DNA of 64,000 nt from Streptomyces sp. MMBL 11-1 (GTDB lineage: Bacteria; Actinomycetota; Actinomycetes; Streptomycetales; Streptomycetaceae). The position numbers and the translations under genes are program-made. A model generated the notes under the pieces. The model ran no database searches, was not told the origin of the DNA, and saw nothing but the letters and a program-made list of their open reading frames with translations. The stretch covers positions 5,831,001 through 5,895,000 of the forward strand of contig NZ_CP117709.1 in the NCBI RefSeq assembly GCF_028622875.1, given 5' to 3'. This document shows positions 28,454 through 36,263 of the stretch, piece after piece. How positions within the stretch are numbered: position 1 is the stretch's first letter; each line of letters opens with the position of its first letter.

Positions 28454-30513
28454 GAGGCTTCCTTGATCGTATTCTGGACAGGGGGAACGGTGGCCCTCAC
28501 GTGCCGGCAGAACCTCAGCCACTCGCGGTCGTCCCAGACCGCCCGGAGATCGGCGAGGTGACCGGCGTGCTCGCCGCGCCACTGTCGCCGGTAGGCGTGG
28601 CCGAGCCCTTCCGGCATGGTCAGCCACCGAAGCTCCAGACAGCCGCGCCGGTCGGCGGGGAACCCTTCCGCCCCCTGGGGCCAGAGCAGCACCGGGGTGT
28701 AGGAGAGGAGGATCTCCATCAGCTGGTCGTCGAGGCCGGTGTGGTGCGTCAGGCCGATGCCCTGCCGGTAGTGCCCGTTGCGCAGCCGCTCCTGCAACGG
28801 CGGGCGGTCGACCGTGTCGGTGTCGTCCAGCCAGTCGACCGGTACACCGCCGGTACAGGCGGCGATCTCCTCCCACCGCTCGCTCACCGCGCCCTGGATG
28901 CGCCTCAGCAGGGGATCGGGGGTGAGCCGTCTGCTCCAGTGCAGTACGACGTCGTACTGCACCCCGAAGCGCAGGGCCTGGCCGGCCTCCTCCGGTCGCC
29001 ATTCCAGCAGCACGGCACTCGGCACGGCGACGTCGAGCCGGCGCAGTCGCCGCCCCAGGGCCTCCGCGTGCGCCTCGGCCCAGTCGGCAGCTTCCTCGAT
29101 CGCCGCCTCCGCCCCTCCTCGGTCCACGGTGGGGCAGCTGAAGTCCCGCCGGTCCAGCAGGTCCCCGTTCTGGAGCAGCCACGCGCTCACCGTCTCCGGC
29201 CAGCCGCCGGTCAGCGAGGAGTCGAGGCTGACGGCGAGCCGCAGCTGGTGGTCCTCCCGGTCGTCGAGGGCCTTGGTCACGGCGTCGTTGAGTTCCTGCT
29301 GGGCGTCCACGGACCGTGCCCAGGCGAGCAGTTCGGGGGAGTTCAGGTCCTTGTCGGAGGCGAGGCCGAGGCGCACCACGAAAGCGGCGACCGACGGTTT
29401 GCCGTCCCTCCGGGTCACCGGATGGTCGAAGACCAGTTGGTCCAGGATCGCGACGTCGGTGAACTCGGGCAGAACGGAGGGCAGGGCGCGGCGCTCCGAC
29501 GCGAGCAGGAGGCGCAGGGCGTGGCGCAGGCGGGCCGTCGTCAGCTCGCCGCCGAGCCAGTCACGGAGGAACCCGACGGTCCGCACCGCGATGAGCAGGA
29601 AGCGGATGGCCTCCTCGGCCCGGTCACGGGCCGGGGACGGGCGGAGCCCTTCGAGTAACTCCAGAGCCGCGAGCGCGGACTTCACGTCGTGCGGTACGAC
29701 CGGGGACGGCAGGTCGGCGGCGAGTGCGCCGAAGGCCTCGGCGAGGTCCTCGCGCGCCATCGGCCCGACGAGCCCGCCGGCGGCGTGGCGGACCCGCGTG
29801 TTGTGAGTGACCCAGACACGTTCCCCCGCGAGTGGCTCACCGTCGTGCTGGGAGACCGTCACGTCCTGTCCGACGACGGAACCGCGCAGCGCCCCCTGCA
29901 CGTCGTCCACCCCCAGCCGGGGGCCCGCGCCGGGAACACCGTCACGTATCAGGCGGGCGAGCTTCCTGGAGAACGACAGGTCGAACGCCTGCTGGCTGAC
30001 CGACGACGCCATGAGCACGGCGAGCCGGGTGCGCCCGTTGCCGGCACCGCCGGTGAGGTCCTGCCCCGGGGGTGTCGCGCCGGCGGCGTGACAGGTGTCG
30101 ACGATCCCGAGCACACTCGGGATGTCGGGCTTGTTCGCGGCGGCCGCGAGGAGTTCGCCCACGTTGACCGCCCGCTCGGTCGCGTCCTCGGTGGAGTCGT
30201 CCCCCATCAGGTACAGCGTGTTCGTGCTTCCGGGCACGAACCCGTGCCCCAGCAGCGCGAGGACGAGGGCCGCCCGCCTGTCCTCGGCGTACCGGATCGC
30301 CTCGGCGATCACCTTCCGGATCTCCGTACTCGTCAGCCCGTCGCCGGCGATCAGGGCGCTACGGTCGCCGGGGAGGCCCGGAGCACAGCCGCCCAGGTCC
30401 GGGTGGGCCAGCGCGTCGTACAACGAGGAAGCCGCCTCACCGAGGCGGGTGAGCTTCTGCATCGATGAGCACTGGGGTGCCACGACGAGAAGATGGCGGG
30501 GCCCCTCACTCAT
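28450..30513 (-). CDS. Caspase-like protease fused to VMAP-type region
   Basis: A 687-aa protein. Residues 1-240 form a caspase/C14-like domain: beta strand HLLVVAPQC, catalytic His90 in LALLGHGF and Cys141 in IVDTCHAAG, the metacaspase-like D-x-CH signature. Residues 260-400 are a helical middle region; residues 430-687 resemble the VMAP C-terminal domain (SLDSSLTGGWPETVSAWLLQ, PSAVLLEWRPEEAGQALRFGVQYDVVLHWSRR, PVLLWPQGAEG). Proteins of this plan are the core of vWA-MoxR-associated ternary conflict systems described from comparative genomics, where protease activation probably kills or halts the infected cell. ATG at 30513 overlaps the lipase gene by 4 bp. Both catalytic residues are intact. 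Confidence 0.85.
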   Translation of the reverse strand: MSEGPRHLLVVAPQCSSMQKLTRLGEAASSLYDALAHPDLGGCAPGLPGDRSALIAGDGLTSTEIRKVIAEAIRYAEDRRAALVLALLGHGFVPGSTNTLYLMGDDSTEDATERAVNVGELLAAAANKPDIPSVLGIVDTCHAAGATPPGQDLTGGAGNGRTRLAVLMASSVSQQAFDLSFSRKLARLIRDGVPGAGPRLGVDDVQGALRGSVVGQDVTVSQHDGEPLAGERVWVTHNTRVRHAAGGLVGPMAREDLAEAFGALAADLPSPVVPHDVKSALAALELLEGLRPSPARDRAEEAIRFLLIAVRTVGFLRDWLGGELTTARLRHALRLLLASERRALPSVLPEFTDVAILDQLVFDHPVTRRDGKPSVAAFVVRLGLASDKDLNSPELLAWARSVDAQQELNDAVTKALDDREDHQLRLAVSLDSSLTGGWPETVSAWLLQNGDLLDRRDFSCPTVDRGGAEAAIEEAADWAEAHAEALGRRLRRLDVAVPSAVLLEWRPEEAGQALRFGVQYDVVLHWSRRLTPDPLLRRIQGAVSERWEEIAACTGGVPVDWLDDTDTVDRPPLQERLRNGHYRQGIGLTHHTGLDDQLMEILLSYTPVLLWPQGAEGFPADRRGCLELRWLTMPEGLGHAYRRQWRGEHAGHLADLRAVWDDREWLRFCRHVRATVPPVQNTIKEAS

Positions 30514-31502
30514 GTGGCGGGCCGGCGCTCTGCGGCCATGAGGGCCTCGGCGACGGGACCGGCGACGGCAGCCTGGGCCAGGTACTTCTCGGCGGAGTGG
30601 ACCCAGATCCCGTCCGAGTCGATGCGGCTGCTGCGGGGAAGCACCCCGGACGCGTTGGGCAGCACATCGCGTTCGAGCAGGGGGCGGACGGCGATGATGT
30701 CGTCCTTGTCCCAGAAGTTCAGCCATCGTTCGACCCGCTCGGGTGTGCGCGGCGGCTGCGGAAGGAGCCTGGGCCGGACGACCGTACGCATCGAGATCGG
30801 GGACCCGAGGGTGACGAGGAGGGGGACTGTCCCCCGGTGCTCGTGCAAGGCCTCCAGTGCGACAACGGTCCCGAGAGAGTGCGCGACCACGACGGTGGGG
30901 GCGTCCCCGAGCGCCTCGTGCACCCGGTTCCGTACGCGGCTGTCGAGGGTCAGCCCCGAAGCGTCCTGCTCCCCGCGCGCCAGGTAGCGCGACACCTGAG
31001 TGAGGCCCTTGACCATCAGCTTGGGCGTCAGCCGATACGCGACCCCGCCCCACGGCTTGAGCGACAGGAGAGTGGTCGTCACGTTCAGCGCCCTGCGCAG
31101 CACGGCCAGGCTGCCCTGGGCCTGGCCGCCCGTGTCGGCCTCGGCGCGCGCGTGGGCCAGAACTCCCGCCCGGTGCTGCCGGTCGGTGTCGTGCGGGCCC
31201 TCACGCGTGGTGTGCGCGGACGTGTGTCCGGCGACCAGTTCGACGAGAAGCTCGGCGAGGAGTTCGCTCGCCTCGCCCTCGGCACGCGCCCCGCCGCCGC
31301 CCTGGGCCTCGGGGGGTGCGTACAGGTCGGCGTAGTTGACGAAGGAACAGAGCCCCGCGTCCGCGCCGGTCAGCCGCCCGGCGACCGCCGAGTGACCGGC
31401 CGCGCGCATCCCGCGGGCCAACGCGTCGATCCACGCGGCCCGTTCACGTTCCGTGTCCCGAAGTGGGCCGATTCCGTGGACGAACACCAACCGCGGCACC
31501 AT
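30510..31502 (-). CDS. Lipase/esterase-like alpha/beta hydrolase of conflict operon
   Basis: A 330-aa serine hydrolase fold without signal peptide. It begins VPRLVFVHGIGPLRD (oxyanion HG), has nucleophile Ser in VVAHSLGTVVALEAL (AHSLGT) near residue 204, and LVTLGSPISM as in GPI/lecithin-type lipases; a candidate His occurs in DGIWVHSAEKYL at the C terminus and Asp in NFWDKDDII. ATG at 31502 follows GGGGAGGTGC. It is coupled (ATGA) to the caspase-VMAP gene, so it is an integral member of the system. Possible membrane-lipid effector or regulator; substrate unknown. Confidence 0.82.
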   Translation of the reverse strand: MVPRLVFVHGIGPLRDTERERAAWIDALARGMRAAGHSAVAGRLTGADAGLCSFVNYADLYAPPEAQGGGGARAEGEASELLAELLVELVAGHTSAHTTREGPHDTDRQHRAGVLAHARAEADTGGQAQGSLAVLRRALNVTTTLLSLKPWGGVAYRLTPKLMVKGLTQVSRYLARGEQDASGLTLDSRVRNRVHEALGDAPTVVVAHSLGTVVALEALHEHRGTVPLLVTLGSPISMRTVVRPRLLPQPPRTPERVERWLNFWDKDDIIAVRPLLERDVLPNASGVLPRSSRIDSDGIWVHSAEKYLAQAAVAGPVAEALMAAERRPAT

Positions 31503-31598
31503 GCGCACCTCCCCCGGGCGTCGTTCGCCCGAGCGTACCAATCGGCAGGTCGGGAAGTCGGCGGACGCGGAAGGTTGGGGCGCCGCCCGTGATCCCGA

Positions 31599-31790
31599 TC
31601 AGCCGTCGCCCCGGCGGGCCGCGGCGACGGCGACCCCGCCTGCCGCGATGAGAACGCCGGCCACGGTCGCGCCGGCGGTGACGGGGCCCGTGATGCCGGG
31701 GTGCTGCCAACACAGGTACACACTGCCTGCCGTCAACATCAACAGGACGAGGCCGCAGAGCAGCGCGACGAGCACGGTGTGCAGAGTCAT
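31599..31790 (-). CDS. Small two-transmembrane protein heading the conflict operon
   Basis: A 63-aa very hydrophobic protein: helix one about 4-28 (TVLVALLCGLVLLMLTAGSVY), loop CWQHPGITGP, helix two about 40-57 (AGATVAGVLIAAGGVAVAA), then a basic end AARRGDG. ATG at 31790 is chosen because residues upstream in the same frame are not protein-like; the ribosome-binding site is weak. It lies 96 bp ahead of the lipase-like gene in the same direction and may share its transcript. Small 2-TM proteins serve as sensors or pore formers in several defence operons; for this one there is no direct evidence. Confidence 0.6.
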   Translation of the reverse strand: MTLHTVLVALLCGLVLLMLTAGSVYLCWQHPGITGPVTAGATVAGVLIAAGGVAVAAARRGDG

Positions 31791-31932
31791 CAATGGTTTC
31801 CGATCTTCGTGTGCGGCGGGCGGACGTGCGCGCCCCGGGCGGCTCGGCCCGGCCCGACCGGGGCTGCCGTGCGGCAATCCCAGCAGGAGAACCCATCCGC
31901 ACGGTGCACCGCCGGGACGGATTCGGACGCGA

Positions 31933-31996
31933 TGGGACGCCATGACCCGTGTCCGGGAAGGGCTGGGACGTCCCAGCACCGTCCTGCGACGTCCCA
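31933..31996. promoter_or_regulatory. Tandem TGGGACGTCCCA palindromes in divergent regulatory region
   Basis: A perfect 16-bp palindrome GCTGGGACGTCCCAGC (31962-31977) contains the core TGGGACGTCCCA (31964-31975). A one-mismatch copy, TGCGACGTCCCA, lies at 31985-31996, exactly 21 bp further (two helical turns), and a half-site TGGGACG occurs at 31933-31939. They sit in the 448-bp gap between the conflict operon (minus) and the HTH-GIY-YIG gene (plus), so a dimeric repressor could bind cooperatively. The rest of 31791-32034 shows no gene. Confidence 0.75.
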
Positions 31997-32034
31997 TCTC
32001 GGCCAGCGGACTGGGGCCGTCCCGCAGCGGTTGC

Positions 32035-32202
32035 CTAAGGGCTGTCCCGTAATTCCCGGTGGATAAGCGCGCGGCGTCAGATGCGGTGCATCGCAAGGCG
32101 GAGGGACGTCCGCATACTGGATGTATGTGGACGTTCCGACAACGCGGCGAGGTGCCGTAGCTGTCGTCGCGCGCCCGCCGGGAATTGCGGGACAGCCCTT
32201 AG
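32035..32202. mobile_element. MITE, 168 bp, with 27-bp terminal inverted repeats
   Basis: The ends are inverted copies: CTAAGGGCTGTCCCG then T or C, AATTCCCGG, T or C, GG; 25 of 27 positions match. There is no open frame inside. An internal near-palindrome around 32103-32137 (GGACGTCC-GCATAC against GTATGT-GGACGTTCC) could fold. The terminal sequence resembles ends of Streptomyces IS5-type insertion sequences as I remember them, suggesting mobilisation in trans. The element ends 36 bp before the GTG of the HTH-GIY-YIG gene and so occupies its promoter region. A TA-type target duplication may be hidden in the CTAAG/CTTAG tips. Confidence 0.82.
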
Positions 32203-32238
32203 CCTGGCCACCTGCCCCTCCCGTGCGAAAGGCCCGAC

Positions 32239-33441
32239 GTGCAAACAGAAGCGGATCTCCTCCATGCCTTCGCGGCCCAGCTTCGGTATTTCAAGATCGA
32301 ATGTGGAGACCCCAGCCTGGCGAAGATCGTCCGGCTCTCCGCGAAGCACAAGCCCGAACTCTCCAAGTCCACCGTCGGCGACGTGCTGAACGGCAAGAGG
32401 ATGCCGGGGGTCGACGCCACCATGTCGCTCATCCGCTCGCTGATCTCGAACGACGACTCATCCGCACCGGTATCGCGTGACGACCCTCGCCTCAAGGAGT
32501 GGCGCACGCGCTGGAGTACCACGAAAGGCCAACTGGACGAGATCCGTAGAGCGGCCCGCACGCGCTCCACGCTCCCGCCTCCCGGAGCGGCGGCGCAACC
32601 GCCCCTCGCGTCGACGGAAGGAGCAGGGGCCTCAACCCCGGCACCCACAACCCCGGCAGCCTCGACCCCGGCAGCTGAGGGGCGCCGAGCTCCCCTGGCT
32701 TCCGAGACGCCGTTCCGCCCCACGATCGGAGAGTTGCCTGTACAGAGGGTCCAACGCCTCCGGGCCATGCTGAAGGAGGCGCTCAACGAGAAGGACGCGC
32801 AGGGGCGGAAATGGGCTGACGCCCGCTGCGGCTGCTACGCCTTCTTCGACTACGACGGCGAACCCCTCTGGGTGGGTCAGACAAGTGAGCGACTCGGGAC
32901 GCGCGTGCGGCGACACCTGGTGACCCAACGGTCGGACGCGGTTACCACAGGCCTCCTCGATGTCCAGGAAGTGGCGGAGATGGAGCTGTGGCCTCTGTGG
33001 GACGTGGACGGGAGGGACAGGAGGGCTGCGGCGGGGCCGCTGCGCCGGCTGGAGAGGGAGGTGTACCTCCGAGCCGTGGAGACAAGTCGCTTCGGCGCGC
33101 TGTTGAACGAGGAGGTCCCGGCCGCGGCGGAGCGCACGGCACTCCCGCCCTCCAGGCGATTCGCCCTCGTGGACGAGCAGACACGGTCGGAGCAGGGGCA
33201 CGCGGACCTGCGTATCGCCCGTCGGGCGGCGACGGTCGCCCGCCTCTCCTCCCTGTTCGTGGAGCGCGGATCCGTATCGGACGGAGCCCGTCGTGCGCTG
33301 GTCCTGCAAGCGGCGCGGCTGACCCACCTGACAGCGGCCCACCTGGCCTATGTGCAGGGCCGCCCCGACCCCGCCGCCGGGCTCATCAACCTCCCCGAGC
33401 TGCTGGGCGACGGCCAAGGCCCTGACAGCACGGAAAGATAG
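32239..33441 (+). CDS. HTH-GIY-YIG nuclease fusion
   Basis: A 400-aa protein. Residues 25-70 are a helix-turn-helix of the XRE-like type common in Streptomyces (SLAKIVRLSAKHKPELSKST, VGDVLNGKRMPG). A Pro/Ala/Thr linker (110-160) leads to a GIY-YIG domain at 197-285: CYAFFD stands for GIY, WVGQT for YIG, Arg in TRVRRHL and Glu in LEREVYL at the metal-binding position. The C terminus (300-400) is helical and unassigned. It differs from UvrC, which is much longer and has a UvrC-specific C-terminal domain. GTG at 32239 has GAAAGG upstream. Next to a conflict operon, a guarded or self-regulated nuclease effector is plausible; this is inference. Confidence 0.75.
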   Translation: MQTEADLLHAFAAQLRYFKIECGDPSLAKIVRLSAKHKPELSKSTVGDVLNGKRMPGVDATMSLIRSLISNDDSSAPVSRDDPRLKEWRTRWSTTKGQLDEIRRAARTRSTLPPPGAAAQPPLASTEGAGASTPAPTTPAASTPAAEGRRAPLASETPFRPTIGELPVQRVQRLRAMLKEALNEKDAQGRKWADARCGCYAFFDYDGEPLWVGQTSERLGTRVRRHLVTQRSDAVTTGLLDVQEVAEMELWPLWDVDGRDRRAAAGPLRRLEREVYLRAVETSRFGALLNEEVPAAAERTALPPSRRFALVDEQTRSEQGHADLRIARRAATVARLSSLFVERGSVSDGARRALVLQAARLTHLTAAHLAYVQGRPDPAAGLINLPELLGDGQGPDSTER

Positions 33442-33513
33442 AGAAGCGCTGTTCGGGGCCTACGGGGTCAGCACTCGATGATGTTCACCACGAGCCCGCC
33501 CCGGACCGTCTCC
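33413..33513. repeat. Left direct repeat: duplicated sdaA 3' end fragment
   Basis: About 100 bp resemble 34622-34721 at the end of sdaA. In the best core, 33470-33513 against 34678-34721, 40 of 44 bases agree, and on the minus strand both encode Arg-Gly-Gly-Leu, Val or Ala, then VNIIEC and a stop (TGA here, TAG in sdaA). The repeat overlaps the last codons of the HTH-GIY-YIG gene. Between the repeats lies the VapBC pair. The remaining bases to 33733 contain no supported gene; a 30-codon frame on the minus strand is not convincing. Confidence 0.85.
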
Positions 33514-33733
33514 TCAGGAAGCTCGCGGCGGCCAGGCCGTTGCTGACGAACATGGTGATGGTCTCGCCCGCGTCCATGCCGCCAGAAGCCTCAGAGGTCT
33601 GTGTCAGGTCGGCCTTCGCGTGGCGGCAGCGCGGTCGAGCCGGCGTCCGGTCGGCTGGGGAGGGCTACCCCAGAGGCCTTCCGCGCAGCGCTCTGATTCG
33701 ACACAGGCGGTGGGTCGGGTCGCGGCCTCGCGG

Positions 33734-34126
33734 TCAGACCTTGATGACGCGGATACGGGGGCCGCAGAGCATCAGGAGGTCTTCGGGGTCCGATGTCAGG
33801 ACGGTCGCCGGGGCTGGCGAGGTGAGTGCGGTGGCGGCCACGATGGCGTCGAGGGCGTACTTGTGGCCGTGCAGCCCGGCCGCGGCCAGGAGCTTGCTCG
33901 CACGGCGGGCGATGGCTTCGGTGGGCGGGATGATGTTCACGCGGGAGACCGCGTAGTCGAAGCGGGCCTGGTCGACCCTGGGGTCGCGTGCTTCGACGAG
34001 GGTGACGGAGCTGGTGACGACGCGGATGTCTTCGGCTTCGGCCGCGACCAGCCACTCGGTGATCTCCGGCGTGCGTCGCACCAGTTGGGACAGGCCTTCG
34101 CAGTCCAGGACGAGCGTGCCACTCAC
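33734..34126 (-). CDS. PIN-domain ribonuclease toxin (VapC-like)
   Basis: A 130-aa PIN-domain protein. Acidic metal ligands are at the expected places: D8 (LVLDCEG), E45 (TLVEARD), D93 (YALDAIVAA) and D113 (TSDPEDL). Such toxins cleave tRNA, rRNA or mRNA. GTG at 34126 overlaps the antitoxin stop by 4 bp (GTGA), the classic antitoxin-first arrangement. Length is normal for the family and all catalytic residues are present, so the toxin looks functional. Confidence 0.9.
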   Translation of the reverse strand: MSGTLVLDCEGLSQLVRRTPEITEWLVAAEAEDIRVVTSSVTLVEARDPRVDQARFDYAVSRVNIIPPTEAIARRASKLLAAAGLHGHKYALDAIVAATALTSPAPATVLTSDPEDLLMLCGPRIRVIKV

Positions 34127-34395
34127 GAGGCGTCCGCCGAGCCCGCGGCGTCGCCGCGGAGAATGGCGCGTTTGGCGTCGACCGCCGCCTGATCGACCGG
34201 GCCGTGTTCGGTTTCCGCGTTTTCGATGAGCTCGCGCAGCCGGTCCCGTTCCAGTTGGCGCTGGATGAGGGTCTCGACGTAGGCGGACATGCCTCGTTTG
34301 CCCGTACGTGCCTTGAGGGCAGCGATGGTGCCTTCGTGGAGGGAGACCGACACGGGCCGGACGGGTCCTTCGCCGGGCGCCTGGGAGGTAGCCAT
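34123..34395 (-). CDS. Ribbon-helix-helix antitoxin (VapB-like)
   Basis: A 90-aa antitoxin. Residues 12-50 form a ribbon-helix-helix (RPVSVSLHEGTIAALKART, then GMSAYVETLIQRQLERDRL); the C-terminal half is acidic and flexible (ENAETEHGPVDQAAVD) as expected for toxin wrapping. ATG at 34395 is preferred over an upstream reading because it starts next to the operator dyad. It probably autoregulates its operon with VapC through the palindrome at 34407-34423. Confidence 0.88.
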   Translation of the reverse strand: MATSQAPGEGPVRPVSVSLHEGTIAALKARTGKRGMSAYVETLIQRQLERDRLRELIENAETEHGPVDQAAVDAKRAILRGDAAGSADAS

Positions 34396-34406
34396 GAGAC
34401 CGAGTT

Positions 34407-34423
34407 TAACAAAACTCTTGTTA
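34407..34423. promoter_or_regulatory. VapB operator dyad
   Basis: TAACAA-AACTC-TTGTTA is a perfect 6-bp inverted repeat with a 5-nt spacer, 11 bp upstream of the antitoxin ATG and AT-rich in a GC-rich surrounding. It fits a ribbon-helix-helix operator overlapping the promoter. The sequence from here to 34675 holds only a short tandem repeat (GGTCCCAGGGA-type units at about 34555-34580) and the right direct repeat. Confidence 0.75.
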
Positions 34424-34621
34424 TTGGATGAGGGCGATTCTCCGAGCGGGTGTGTCGAAGGGACATCCATCGGTGCGCGGGTGTCGCGCACTTCCCGGTC
34501 GAGCGCCCATCGGCGAGGGACCTGTCAGGGACTCCGCGGGGACTCTCACGTCTGTCCCAGGGAGGTCCCAGGGAGGTCCCAGCGAGATTCCAGGGACTTT
34601 CCGCCGCGTGAGCAGGGAAGG

Positions 34622-34721
34622 GAAGGCCCCGACAGCGCTGAAGGATACAAAAGCGCTGGTCAGGGCCCTATCCGCCTAGCATTCGATGATGTTCACCGCG
34701 AGCCCGCCCCGCGCCGTCTCC
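34622..34721. repeat. Right direct repeat at the sdaA 3' end
   Basis: This is the copy that includes the true C-terminal codons of sdaA (from 34676) and its downstream flank. It matches 33413-33513 with about four differences in the 44-base core and more in the flank. Together the two copies bracket about 1.1 kb carrying VapBC, as expected if that segment arrived by recombination or site-specific insertion at the gene's end. No integrase is seen in the window. Confidence 0.8.
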
Positions 34722-36061
34722 TTGTACTTGACGCTCATGTCGGCCCCGGTCTCCTTCATGGTCTTGATGACCTTGTCGAGGGAGACCTTGTGGCTGCCGT
34801 CGCCCCGCAGCGCCATCCGCGCCGCGGTGACCGCCTTCACCGCCGCCATGCCGTTGCGCTCGATGCAGGGGATCTGGACGAGGCCGCCGACCGGGTCGCA
34901 GGTCAGGCCCAGGTTGTGCTCCATGCCGATCTCGGCGGCGTTCTCCACCTGCTCGGGGGAGCCGCCGAGGACCTCGGCCAGGGCTCCGGCCGCCATCGAG
35001 CAGGCGGAGCCGACCTCGCCCTGGCAGCCGACCTCGGCGCCGGAGATCGAGGCGTTCTCCTTGAACAGGAGGCCGATCGCACCGGCCGCGAGGAGGAAGC
35101 GCACGACGCTGTCCTCCTTCTCGGTCTCGGTGCAGCCGCCGGCCGCGAAGTTCATGTAGTAGTGCAGAACGGCGGGGATGATGCCCGCCGCGCCGTTGGT
35201 GGGGGCGGTGACGACACGACCGCCCGCCGCGTTCTCCTCGTTCACCGCCATCGCGTACAGGGTGATCCACTCCATCGCGTGGGCCTGCGGGTCGCCCTCG
35301 GCGCGCAGCTGGCGGGCCGAGTTCGCGGCGCGGCGGCGGACCTTGAGGCCGCCGGGGAGGATGCCCTCGCGCGACATGCCGCGCGAGACGCAGGCCTGCA
35401 TGACGCGCCAGATGTCCAGCAGCCCGGAACGGATCTCCGCCTCGGTGCGCCAGGCGAGCTCGTTCTCCAGCATCATCGAGGAGATCGAGAGACCCGTCTC
35501 CCGCGAGAGCCGCAACAGTTCGTCGCCGGTACGGAACGGGTGCTTGAGGGCCGTGTCGTCCGGGACGATCGGGTTCTCCCCGGCCACGGCGTCCTCGTCG
35601 ACGACGAAGCCGCCGCCGACCGAGTAGTACGTCTTCTCCAGGACCGGGGCGCCCTCGGCGTCGTACGCGAAGATCGTCATGCCGTTGGCGTGGTACGGGA
35701 GCGCCTTGCGGCGGTGCAGGACCAGGTCCTCGTCGAAGTCGAACGGGATCTCGTGCATGCCCAGCAGGTTGATCCTGCCGCTGCCGCGGATCTCCTCGAC
35801 CCGGCCGTCGGCGGACTCCACGTCCACGGTCTGGGGCGACTCGCCCTCCAGGCCGAGCAGGACCGCCTTGGGCGTGCCGTGCCCGTGGCCGGTCGCGCCG
35901 AGGGAGCCGTACAGCTCCGCCCGTATCGAGGCGGTGTGCGCGAGCAGACCCTCGTTCTTCAGTCGGCGCGCGAACATCCGGGCGGCGCGCATCGGGCCCA
36001 CCGTGTGGGAGCTGGACGGGCCGATGCCGACCGAGAAGAGGTCGAAGACCGAGATGGCCAC
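34676..36061 (-). CDS. sdaA: L-serine dehydratase, iron-sulfur type, single chain
   Basis: A 461-aa enzyme converting L-serine to pyruvate and ammonia. The beta domain starts [21 protein letters not shown]; the alpha domain has the Fe-S cysteines in [16 protein letters not shown] and [16 protein letters not shown], and the chain ends [11 protein letters not shown], where the terminal cysteine is the conserved tail residue that occupies the active site in this family. GTG at 36061 follows AAGGAG. It is the last gene of the glycine-catabolism series: glycine to serine (GlyA with GcvT/H), then serine to pyruvate. Its 3' end is also duplicated beyond VapBC. Confidence 0.96.
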   Translation of the reverse strand: MAISVFDLFSVGIGPSSSHTVGPMRAARMFARRLKNEGLLAHTASIRAELYGSLGATGHGHGTPKAVLLGLEGESPQTVDVESADGRVEEIRGSGRINLLGMHEIPFDFDEDLVLHRRKALPYHANGMTIFAYDAEGAPVLEKTYYSVGGGFVVDEDAVAGENPIVPDDTALKHPFRTGDELLRLSRETGLSISSMMLENELAWRTEAEIRSGLLDIWRVMQACVSRGMSREGILPGGLKVRRRAANSARQLRAEGDPQAHAMEWITLYAMAVNEENAAGGRVVTAPTNGAAGIIPAVLHYYMNFAAGGCTETEKEDSVVRFLLAAGAIGLLFKENASISGAEVGCQGEVGSACSMAAGALAEVLGGSPEQVENAAEIGMEHNLGLTCDPVGGLVQIPCIERNGMAAVKAVTAARMALRGDGSHKVSLDKVIKTMKETGADMSVKYKETARGGLAVNIIEC

Positions 36062-36263
36062 GGGAGAACTCCTTGGGGTTGGAAGACGCCGTTGTCTGCC
36101 TGGGTGGTGCGAGAACGGGCCGGGTGGTGCGGAACGGGCCGGGGTGGGGCCCGAGGGGGCAAGCGGGACGAAAACGGAAGGGGGACACGGACCGGGGCAC
36201 CACGCTCACTCTGTTCAGTGTGCGCGGTGCCCCGCCGGAACACGCAGAACCGCAGGCCAGGTA

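Noticed and set aside
32239..33441. UvrC or group I intron homing endonuclease
   Set aside because: Length, HTH at the N terminus and lack of UvrC C-terminal domains argue against UvrC; no intron structure or split gene is near.
33501..33600. 30-codon peptide (MDAGETITMFVSNG start) before VapC
   Set aside because: Lies on the sdaA-fragment side, has no clear ribosome-binding site, and its end falls in the duplicated sdaA sequence read in another frame.
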